Positions 1 through 5,870 of a stretch of 10,690 nt of DNA are shown here, in pieces; position 1 is the first letter of the stretch, and every line of letters begins with the position of its first letter. Below the pieces are notes generated by a model, which saw only the letters and a program-made list of their open reading frames with translations, was not told the DNA's origin and did not search any database. A program made the translations under genes and the position numbers. Origin of the DNA: JAWLFY01 sp041685355 (lineage in GTDB: Bacteria > Planctomycetota > Planctomycetia > Pirellulales > Pirellulaceae); the NCBI GenBank assembly GCA_041685355.1, contig JAWLFY010000164.1, positions 1 to 10,690 of the forward strand, in the 5' to 3' direction.

Positions 1-2
1 AG

Positions 3-1229
3 AAGAAATCGGAACTCGGGCGCGGCCGCACGGGACCGACGAACCCCGCTTCGGATGTCGTCGTCCCGGTCGGATTCTTGGAAGATTACGGCCATCAATG
101 CGGCCCGGTGTGCGACTGCGACGGCGGGCACGGTTTCGTCACCGGTCCGGCGCTCCGTGATTTCGAACACCCGGCCGTGGGAGGCTATCCGGAGGTGTCA
201 TGTGGCATCGAGGCGTCGTGCGGTTTGGAAAGCTGCCCGACATGCCGAGGCGAACCGCTGTGCGGCACCGAGCCACGTTACGCCGGAGAACCCGGCTTCG
301 GAGAACCCGTTTGCGGGGCGGACCGGGGAGTCCCGTGTGATTGTGACGCATGCGTCTCGTCGCATGAGCTCGACCGATTGCCGCTGCTGCTACCGGTGCT
401 CCGTGTCGACTGGGGTCGTTTCGACCTGTTTGCGGGCGTACAGGGTTACGCGAGCCCGATGAATTTCGCCGCCGCCGATCCGGACAACGCCGCGGCGGGG
501 AACGGTTCGGGGAGCTTCGGCTTTTATCAAGGGTTCAACGAGGGCCGCTCGCTGCGTCACTGGCTCGGGATCGACTTGGCGGCCCAGTTCGGCGTGCGGG
601 CGACGCAAGCCAACTTGTCGGGGGCGGAGTTTTCGCCGGAAACGCGACAGCAGGTGTTTGTGACGGGCGGCTTCTTTCGCCGCGTCGATTACGGGCTGCA
701 GTACGGGCTTGTCGTCGACTACCTCAACGAAGATTGGTACTACCAAGCCGACCTGACGCAGCTCCGCGGCGAGCTGAACTGGCGGACGCGGCGGTGTGAC
801 GAGTTCGGGTTTCAATTCATGACGGGGCTGGGCGGGGAAGAGTCGGCGACGACGCTTCGGGACCCCAATGGCGACTCGTTTTCCTCCACCGCGTCGTTCG
901 AACCGACGAACCAATACCGGTTCTTCTACCGATGGCGGCTTCGGGACGAGGGGAGTTGGACCGCGTTCGCCGGATGGAGCGAGTCGGATCAGGGGCTTCT
1001 CGGCACCCGGATCGATCTCCCGTTGACGAAGCGTGCCGGGCTGCAAACCGGGTTCACCTATCTGATCCCGGACGACAGCTTGGCTCCGGTCGAGCATCGC
1101 AACGAAGCGTGGAACGTGTCGCTCGGCCTTGTGTTTCGGCCTGGCGGGCCGCGTCGTGGCGGCCGACGGTACTCGGCGCCGCTGATGCCGGTCGCCGACA
1201 ACGGCACGTTCGTCGTCGATCCCCGGTAG
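3..1229 (+). CDS. Exported Cys-rich planctomycete protein, DUF6666-like (5' end outside window)
   Basis: The frame is open from the first bases of the window to a TAG stop. The true start is probably upstream, so this is a 3' partial gene; a TTG at 78 is possible but has no Shine-Dalgarno. Counting from that TTG (383 residues), residues 8-92 carry 12 cysteines in short CG, CxC and CxxC clusters. From about residue 105 the protein changes to aromatic/Gly-rich alternating segments (VDWGRFDLFAGVQGY, GSFGFYQGFNEG) that read as beta strands, ending near AWNVSLGLVFRPGG. This two-part design matches a planctomycete-restricted exported family that I believe is DUF6666; the name is from memory. A cell-surface or outer-membrane beta-barrel role is inference, and the cysteine clusters could form disulfides or bind metal. 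No signal peptide can be seen because the N-terminus is missing. It is convergent with the HDOD gene. Confidence 0.8.
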   Translation, partial: KKSELGRGRTGPTNPASDVVVPVGFLEDYGHQCGPVCDCDGGHGFVTGPALRDFEHPAVGGYPEVSCGIEASCGLESCPTCRGEPLCGTEPRYAGEPGFGEPVCGADRGVPCDCDACVSSHELDRLPLLLPVLRVDWGRFDLFAGVQGYASPMNFAAADPDNAAAGNGSGSFGFYQGFNEGRSLRHWLGIDLAAQFGVRATQANLSGAEFSPETRQQVFVTGGFFRRVDYGLQYGLVVDYLNEDWYYQADLTQLRGELNWRTRRCDEFGFQFMTGLGGEESATTLRDPNGDSFSSTASFEPTNQYRFFYRWRLRDEGSWTAFAGWSESDQGLLGTRIDLPLTKRAGLQTGFTYLIPDDSLAPVEHRNEAWNVSLGLVFRPGGPRRGGRRYSAPLMPVADNGTFVVDPR

Positions 1230-1251
1230 GTGAAGCCCTCGCGGTAGGTGA
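1224..1251. repeat. 10-bp direct repeat across the stop codon
   Basis: The decamer cggtaggtga occurs at 1224-1233, where it contains the TAG stop of the upstream gene, and again at 1242-1251. The copies are 18 bases apart. It looks like a small local duplication of the gene's last codon region. No function is evident. Confidence 0.6.
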
Positions 1252-1274
1252 TGACACGAGACTTGGCGGCGGAG

Positions 1275-1334
1275 GTGACTCGATCACGTGTTGAGTGACT
1301 CGATCACGTGTTGAGTGACTCGATCGCGTGTTGA
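1275..1334. repeat. Three-copy 20-bp tandem repeat in a convergent spacer
   Basis: The unit gtgactcgatcacgtgttga is perfect at 1275-1294 and 1295-1314 and has one change (cacgtg to cgcgtg) at 1315-1334. It stops one base before the TAA of the minus-strand HDOD gene (1336-1338). Each unit contains the palindrome CACGTG and an interrupted inverted repeat (GTGA...TCAC), so single-stranded DNA or RNA could fold. It occupies the position where a bidirectional terminator would be expected, but no T-tract follows. A protein-binding array is an alternative. Both roles are inference; the repeat itself is certain. Confidence 0.9.
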
Positions 1335-1335
1335 G

Positions 1336-2232
1336 TTATTCGACCAAGTATTCGACGAGCGACTTCCTCGGGGCGGGGAGTTTCAGCATCGGGGCGAATT
1401 CGTTGGTCGCCTCGTCGACCTGGGCAAGCATTTCCGATTCGCCGGCGGCATCTTGGCCCGAGAGTTCCCGATGGGCCGCGGTAAACTCGTCGCGTTCGGA
1501 CCACGTCTCGTCGCTGCACGAGGGGAGCAACGAGGCGAGCGCGACGCACGCGCCCCCGCGGTCGCCGTCACCGCCTCGAAGCAGTTCCGAGAGCTGGGTG
1601 TGACGGGCGATGAGCGTGACGAACTCGTCGGGCAAGCTCCAGCGTTGGGCGAGCATCGCGGCGGCGTCGGCATGGTCCCAACCGAACATCTCGTTTTCCA
1701 GTCCGCTGAGTCGGCGGCCCTCGGTCGCCCGGCGTTCGACGAGCCACTGATACTGCTCGGGCAGCTCTTTGAGCAGTAGCGGGATCGCCATGTCCTGGAG
1801 CAGCGCCCCGGCGAACAGGTCTTCGGAGTTGGGCAATTTCAGCGACCGCCCAAGGATCCGTGCGAACACGGCGCGGCGGAGCGAGTCCTGCCACAGCGAT
1901 TTCAGGTCGAACGGGCCGAATTTCGGATTCGGGATCACGCTGAAGACGGCATTCCAGAGGGCGAAGTTCGTGATCGCCCGGGTGCCGACCAGCGTGATCG
2001 CTTGCTGCACGCTCATGATTTCGCGGCTGAACCCGAAGTAGGACGAGTTCACGAACTTCAGGACTTGTCCCATCAGCCCTGGGTCCGCCTCGATCGGCTT
2101 GGCGAACTCGGGCGGACCGGCGTCGTCCCGCTGTGAGAGTTGCAGCAGGTTGATGGCGCTATGGGGGAGCGCCGGCAAAACCTCAGCGCGAAAAACGTCT
2201 TCCAACGCGGTTGATTGATCGGCCGTGCGCAT
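1336..2232 (-). CDS. HDOD-domain signalling protein
   Basis: A 298-residue product is read from an ATG at 2232-2230. The frame stays open for 124 further codons upstream, but that stretch is Arg-rich low-quality sequence, so I take the ATG where recognisable protein begins. The HDOD domain (a relative of HD phosphohydrolases, named for HD-related output domain) spans about residues 12-215. Visible are the opening LPALPHSAINLLQLSQ, then DPGLMGQVLKFVNSSYFGF (51-69), the QAITLVGTRAITNFAL helix (77-92), FAGALLQDMAIPLLL (140-154) and the late HADAAAMLAQRWSLPDE segment. The position where catalytic HD proteins have HD reads QD (146-147), as expected for the non-catalytic HDOD class. Family members act in regulatory output, often with c-di-GMP or chemotaxis modules; the partner here is unknown. 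The last ~80 residues are an acidic tail with no recognised domain. It stands alone, convergent with the upstream gene. Confidence 0.9.
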   Translation of the reverse strand: MRTADQSTALEDVFRAEVLPALPHSAINLLQLSQRDDAGPPEFAKPIEADPGLMGQVLKFVNSSYFGFSREIMSVQQAITLVGTRAITNFALWNAVFSVIPNPKFGPFDLKSLWQDSLRRAVFARILGRSLKLPNSEDLFAGALLQDMAIPLLLKELPEQYQWLVERRATEGRRLSGLENEMFGWDHADAAAMLAQRWSLPDEFVTLIARHTQLSELLRGGDGDRGGACVALASLLPSCSDETWSERDEFTAAHRELSGQDAAGESEMLAQVDEATNEFAPMLKLPAPRKSLVEYLVE

Positions 2233-2602
2233 GTCGGACTTTCGGGCGTTTGGGGAAAGGGATGCGGTTCGGTTTCGGCCGGCTCGGCCTGGGGTCGGAT
2301 CCCCGTCACGGACCCGCCACGTTCGAAACCCGCTGAACCGTACGACACGCCGGATCGGCCGCCGTCGGATTCCGTCGCGGTGGTGACCGCGGCCCCGCGG
2401 TGTTCGGGCGGATTTATCGAATGGGGGGGCTAGGCACACCGTGACGGAACCGACGGTCCCGCGATCGACGCACCAGCCAAGTGTCGGGTGGTGACGCGAG
2501 GGGTGTTGATTCGACGCGACACGGTCGCCTCTGGCCGACAACGGACGTTGCGTTCTCGCCACGGACGGGAGAGACGAGGGAGCCGGCACGGCCCCGATCC
2601 AC

Positions 2603-2622
2603 ATTACCTAAGCAATTACCTA
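2603..2622. promoter_or_regulatory. Possible operator: paired ATTACCTA direct repeats
   Basis: The octamer ATTACCTA occurs at 2603-2610 and 2615-2622, 12 bases apart start to start, in a clearly AT-richer patch of an otherwise GC-rich spacer. It lies about 75 bases before the start codon of the hypothetical plus-strand gene. Spacing near one helical turn suits a dimeric or cooperative DNA-binding protein. No convincing -35/-10 pair is seen beside it. Calling it an operator is inference. Confidence 0.3.
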
Positions 2623-2681
2623 GTAGTGACTTGCGTCGATTCACTGGGAGCGACATGGCGATCGAGGACCGCGGCGTGCTT

Positions 2682-2694
2682 GGGAGGGACTCCC
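2682..2694 (+). promoter_or_regulatory. Ribosome-binding site within a small hairpin
   Basis: The sequence GGGAGGGACTCCC directly precedes the ATG at 2695. Its GGGAGGG core (2682-2688) is a strong Shine-Dalgarno, six bases from the start codon. The same bases form a perfect GGGAG/CTCCC five-pair stem with a GGA loop, so the binding site could be hidden in the mRNA. This is the best Shine-Dalgarno in the left half of the window and is the main reason for choosing this start. Confidence 0.5.
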
Positions 2695-3312
2695 ATGAAC
2701 ACGTTTCACCTTCCCGCGGAAGACTGGGCATGGATGCGGCGACGGCTCCGGTCGACCGGTGGCATCATGCTGCTCCTTTTGGGACTCGGCGTGGCGACCC
2801 AGTTCCGCTCTCCGGCGCCCAACGAACCGGGAGCGAACAACACGTTGCAGCCCAGTACGATCGGCGTCGGCAACGCACCGCCGACAGAGAAGCCGGGCGG
2901 GCGGTCGGTTCCGCCGTCGGGATGGCGGCGGACGAGTCGTGGATGGGAACACGTGGCGAGTTGGCCGGCGTCCGGGCACCGCTCGGACCGGCCGTCGCTC
3001 GGCGAACGGGTCCGAGCGCTCGAGGCGAGCGAGCCCGTTTGGGTCCGCCACGCCTTCCGTCGGCTTCGGGCGACTCCGCCGTTGATGGTCGCATTCATCC
3101 AAGTCGTCGCGATCGGACTGATCTGCCAACTCGGTCGTCGCGGCCAACACTCCCCCCCGGCCCACGTCCCCGACCCAGATCCCGCCGACCGCCGCGTTGC
3201 CGCCCAGGTTCACGGTGGAACCCGCCGTCACGACTCGTACGACCGTCACATACGTTGCGTCCCGCATCGGTTGTCCGGCCCGAAACTTCTTCGCGACCAA
3301 TCGGAGAATTAG
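2695..3312 (+). CDS. Hypothetical two-membrane-segment protein (doubtful 3' end)
   Basis: I do not recognise this protein. The 205-residue reading starts at an ATG with a strong Shine-Dalgarno. It has a basic/aromatic N-terminus (residues 1-20), a hydrophobic segment at 22-36 (GGIMLLLLGLGVATQF), a hydrophilic Pro/Gly/Arg-rich stretch at 38-125, and a second hydrophobic segment at 127-146 (ATPPLMVAFIQVVAIGLICQLG). This suggests an inner-membrane protein with a loop of about 90 residues. Third-position GC is raised in this frame, though less than in neighbouring genes. After residue 150 the sequence becomes His/Arg/Pro-rich and unconvincing. A run of seven Cs at 3152-3158 lies exactly there; skipping one base opens a Thr/Pro-rich tail to a TAA at 3344-3346. 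The opposite strand is also open and protein-like between about 3120 and 3300. The gene may therefore be shorter, frameshifted or spurious. Confidence 0.4.
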   Translation: MNTFHLPAEDWAWMRRRLRSTGGIMLLLLGLGVATQFRSPAPNEPGANNTLQPSTIGVGNAPPTEKPGGRSVPPSGWRRTSRGWEHVASWPASGHRSDRPSLGERVRALEASEPVWVRHAFRRLRATPPLMVAFIQVVAIGLICQLGRRGQHSPPAHVPDPDPADRRVAAQVHGGTRRHDSYDRHIRCVPHRLSGPKLLRDQSEN

Positions 3313-3441
3313 ATCCGATCCGGTTTGGCGTGTGGCCGAAACCTAACCTTGCCGGCGAGGTGCGGCCACGTGGTCGCCCGACGCTTGGATCTGAAAGGAT
3401 CTCTTTCGGCGCGTCGTGGTGTGGGATTGCGGCGTTCTGGT

Positions 3442-3456
3442 CGAGAAGCTTTCTCG
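3442..3456 (+). other. Small leader hairpin before the terminator stem
   Basis: CGAGAA (3442-3447) and TTCTCG (3451-3456) form a perfect six-pair stem with a GCT loop. It lies 12 bases before the strong hairpin at 3469. Two hairpins in series ahead of the methyltransferase gene could be parts of one leader structure; that is inference. Confidence 0.35.
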
Positions 3457-3468
3457 CGGGTTGAATCC

Positions 3469-3514
3469 AAACGGCGGGGTGACAGTTGGGCCTGTCACCC
3501 CGCCGTTTTCGTTT
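3469..3514 (+). terminator. Strong intrinsic terminator (17-bp stem, T-tract)
   Basis: Bases 3469-3485 and 3492-3508 are perfectly complementary over 17 pairs (the core reads CGGCGGGGTGACAG on the left arm) around a six-base loop, and are followed by TTTTCGTTTT. This is the clearest rho-independent terminator shape in the window. It would stop transcription entering from the left, for example from the hypothetical gene that ends about 155 bases earlier. Its T-tract ends only about ten bases before the start codon of the RNA methyltransferase, so it could instead work as an attenuator in that gene's own leader. Confidence 0.85.
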
Positions 3515-3523
3515 TGATGGTGT

Positions 3524-4375
3524 GTGATCGTGGGAAGCTCAACGGTCGTCCGAGTCGATGACCCGCAAGACCCGAGGTTGGCCGCATACGCCGATCTTCG
3601 ACACCGTTCCACACGCCCCGACGACGGCTTCTTCGTCGCCGAAGGCCGATTGGTGGTCGACGAATTGATCGCGAGTCGCTATCGGCTCGCTTCGCTGTTA
3701 CTCGACGAGGCGCTCGTCGAGGAGTTCGCCCCAAAAGTCCCCGAGGGCGTTCCGGTCTACGCGGTCTCCAAGTTACGGATCCGCGAGATCGTCGGATTCG
3801 ATTTTCACCGCGGCGTTCTCGCTTGCGGGATTCGCGAACCGCTCGCATCGTTCGCGTCGTTCCTGACCGAACCGGAGCACTCACCATCGGCGTCCCCCCG
3901 GGTCTCGCTCGCCCCGATCGGGGTATCGGAAGCGACGAATCTGGGCGTGATCTTGAGGACGGCCACGGGGTTCGGGATCGATCGTGTCTTGCTCGGCCCC
4001 GCAACCTGCGATCCCTTTTCGCGGCGGGTGATCCGAACCAGCATGGCGGCGGCGTTCAAGCTCCGTTTCTACCGGCTCGATGCCCCGTCCACACAGCTCC
4101 GCGAACTGTCAGCCCGGGACCATATCCGAACGGTCGCGACGACACTCCGCGACGGCGCGACCCCGATCGAACGATTCGCCACCGACGATCGCGAGGCCGT
4201 GTTGCTGCTTGGCAGCGAGGCAAAGGGGTTGTCCCGCGACATTGAGGATGCGGCGACGGACCGTGTCACGATCCCGATGCGGCTCGGCGTCGACAGTCTG
4301 AACGTCAACGTCGCCGCCGCTATTTTTCTTTACGAATTGACGCGGGGAAACGGACGCGAGGAGCGACGCCGATGA
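3524..4375 (+). CDS. SpoU/TrmH-family RNA 2'-O-ribose methyltransferase
   Basis: The 283-residue product has the full SPOUT methyltransferase signature. An N-terminal RNA-substrate-binding region covers about residues 15-105 (DPRLAAYADLRHR, FFVAEGRLVVDEL, HRGVLA). The catalytic knot domain follows: motif 1 with NLGVILRTATGFG (139-151, catalytic Arg145), motif 2 LLLGSEAKGL (227-236) and motif 3 IPMRLGVDSLNVNVAAAI (250-267). The family uses S-adenosylmethionine to methylate ribose 2'-OH in tRNA or rRNA and works as a dimer in the cytoplasm. The N-terminal region points to an rRNA-type enzyme (RlmB/TsnR-like) more than to the shortest tRNA enzymes, but the target nucleotide cannot be read from sequence. 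The start is taken as GTG at 3524; a second in-frame GTG at 3530 is equally possible and neither has a clear Shine-Dalgarno. It is convergent with the aldehyde dehydrogenase gene, 56 bases away. Confidence 0.92.
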   Translation: MIVGSSTVVRVDDPQDPRLAAYADLRHRSTRPDDGFFVAEGRLVVDELIASRYRLASLLLDEALVEEFAPKVPEGVPVYAVSKLRIREIVGFDFHRGVLACGIREPLASFASFLTEPEHSPSASPRVSLAPIGVSEATNLGVILRTATGFGIDRVLLGPATCDPFSRRVIRTSMAAAFKLRFYRLDAPSTQLRELSARDHIRTVATTLRDGATPIERFATDDREAVLLLGSEAKGLSRDIEDAATDRVTIPMRLGVDSLNVNVAAAIFLYELTRGNGREERRR

Positions 4376-4418
4376 CGGAATCGCGGGAGGAGTAAACGGA
4401 AAATCGGTTGTCCACCGC

Positions 4419-4453
4419 CACCCTCGACGCGTCAGTCACCGCCGGCGAGGGTG
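4419..4453. terminator. Possible stem-loop between convergent genes
   Basis: CACCCTCG (4419-4426) pairs perfectly with CGAGGGTG (4446-4453) across a 19-base loop that includes the TGA of the dehydrogenase gene. An alternative shorter stem joins GTCACC (4435-4440) and GGTGAC (4450-4455). There is no clear T-tract on either side, so any terminator role for the convergent pair is weakly supported. Confidence 0.25.
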
Positions 4454-5859
4454 ACCCATTTCCAACTCGTTAATTCGTCGATGCCGACGAGCGCCCCTTC
4501 GCGACCGAACCCGCTGTCGCCGACGCCGCCGAACGGCACGTGCGGCTCTTCCTGGATCGTCGCCCCGTTGACGTGTACCATCCCCGCATCGACCTCACGG
4601 GCGAACCGGAGCGAGTCTGAAAGTTTCGCGGTGAAGATCGATGCGACCAACCCGAACGGCGTTTCGTTGCAGCGTGCGATCGCCTCGTCCAGGTCGTCAA
4701 ACGGGGCAAGCGTCACGACCGGTCCGAAGGTCTCTTCGCGGGCGATCCGCATCGAGTCGTCGACTCCCGTGATGACCGTCGGTCGGCAACGGTTCCCTTC
4801 CCACGTGCCGCCGCAAAGCAGCTGCGCCCCGCGAGCGATCGCGTCGTCGACATGTTCCCGCACACGGTCCCGCTGGCGAGCGTTGATGAGCGGCCCGATC
4901 ACGGTCGCTTCGTCCCGCAGGTCCCCCGCGGGGAGTGTCTTCGCCGCCGTGACGATCGCCTCGCAAACCGAGTCAAATCGTTGCCTCTGGACGAACACCC
5001 GGCTGGATGACATGCAGATCTGGCCTTGAAACAAGAACCCGCCCATCACGGCGGCGGGGATCGCGGCGGCGAGGTTCGCGTCATCCATGATCACCAACGG
5101 GTTTTTCCCTCCCATCTCGAGCGTCACCCGTTTGCCGAGGCGTCCCGCGATTTCCGCGACGTGACGTCCCGTCCGGGTCGATCCCGTGAACCCGATCGCG
5201 CGGACCCGCCGGTCGCCGGTCAAAGCGTCACCGATTTCCTCACCGAACCCGGTCACGACGTTGACGCTCCCCGGCGGTAAGCCGGCCTCGGCGTAGATCT
5301 TCGCCACCTCGACCGCGACCCCGGGGGCGCTGGCGGAAGGCATCAGCACGACCGTGTTTCCGGTCGCCAACGGCATCGCGGTGTGCTTGATTCCCTTGAT
5401 CAGCGGGACGTTGAACGGAGTGATGCCCGCGACCACCCCGAGCGGCCGGCGAATACTCAGGCTGAGTCGTCCCCGGATGTCGGTCGGGAACGTGTCACCG
5501 TTGACCCGGCGGGCGGCCCCGGCGGCCGCGCGAAGCACCCCGGTCGCGGTGGCGACTTCTCTCCGCGCTTTGCTGATCGGCGACCCGGTCTCCTCGATCA
5601 ACCGTTCGGTTAACTCGTCGCTTCGGGCTTGCAGCCGGTCGGCTGCCGAAAGGAGCCACGCCTCACGCTGACTCGGTCCGACCTCGCGATACGACCGGAA
5701 CGCCGACTCGGCCGACGCGACCGCGCGCTCGACGTCAGCCGCCGATCCACGGGCGGCGGCCGCCCATAGCGAATCGTCGAGCGGACGCCGGACCTCAAAC
5801 GTCGCCCCGCTCTCCGGCGGCGTCGCCACGCCATCGATCCGGTGCAAAATCGACTCCAT
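4432..5859 (-). CDS. NAD(P)-dependent aldehyde dehydrogenase
   Basis: The 475-residue length is normal for the ALDH superfamily, which oxidises aldehydes to carboxylic acids in the cytoplasm. Catalytic features are all present: Asn150 in TPFN, the FTGSTRTG nucleotide loop (224-231), general-base Glu248 in LEMGGKNP, nucleophile Cys282 in FQGQICMSSSR, and Glu376 in EETFGP. The GQICMSSSR form is typical of the benzaldehyde/vanillin/salicylaldehyde-type branch, so an aromatic or other semi-hydrophobic aldehyde is plausible, but the substrate cannot be fixed. One oddity is that the usual KPS motif that contacts the cofactor ribose reads MPS, with Met173 in place of the conserved Lys. The ATG is 11 bases after the permease stop with only a weak GGGCG before it, so expression probably depends on the upstream genes. 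Last gene of the minus-strand cluster. Confidence 0.93.
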   Translation of the reverse strand: MESILHRIDGVATPPESGATFEVRRPLDDSLWAAAARGSAADVERAVASAESAFRSYREVGPSQREAWLLSAADRLQARSDELTERLIEETGSPISKARREVATATGVLRAAAGAARRVNGDTFPTDIRGRLSLSIRRPLGVVAGITPFNVPLIKGIKHTAMPLATGNTVVLMPSASAPGVAVEVAKIYAEAGLPPGSVNVVTGFGEEIGDALTGDRRVRAIGFTGSTRTGRHVAEIAGRLGKRVTLEMGGKNPLVIMDDANLAAAIPAAVMGGFLFQGQICMSSSRVFVQRQRFDSVCEAIVTAAKTLPAGDLRDEATVIGPLINARQRDRVREHVDDAIARGAQLLCGGTWEGNRCRPTVITGVDDSMRIAREETFGPVVTLAPFDDLDEAIARCNETPFGLVASIFTAKLSDSLRFAREVDAGMVHVNGATIQEEPHVPFGGVGDSGFGREGALVGIDELTSWKWVTLAGGD

Positions 5860-5870
5860 CGTTCACGCCC

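Larger units (their letters stand above)
2233..2694. other. Gene-free divergent spacer
   Basis: About 460 bases separate the start of the HDOD gene (-) from the start of the hypothetical gene (+). Frames are open through it on both strands, but the translations are Arg/Pro/Ser-rich without any recognisable pattern, as expected for noncoding GC-rich DNA. It should hold promoters for both genes. The only local contrast is an AT-richer patch at about 2601-2632, annotated separately. Confidence 0.55.

Noticed and set aside
390..1097. Long minus-strand open frame (235 codons) inside the first gene
   Set aside because: Arg/Pro/Val-rich translation with no motif, and fully antisense to a well-supported gene; a usual GC-rich shadow frame.
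2233..2604. N-terminal extension of the HDOD protein to an ATG at 2604
   Set aside because: The extra 124 residues are Arg-rich and lack any domain; recognisable HDOD sequence starts shortly after the ATG at 2232.
2481..3464. 327-codon plus-strand frame across the hypothetical gene and leader
   Set aside because: Arg/Ser/Pro-rich throughout, runs over the spacer and hairpin leader, and has no ribosome-binding site.
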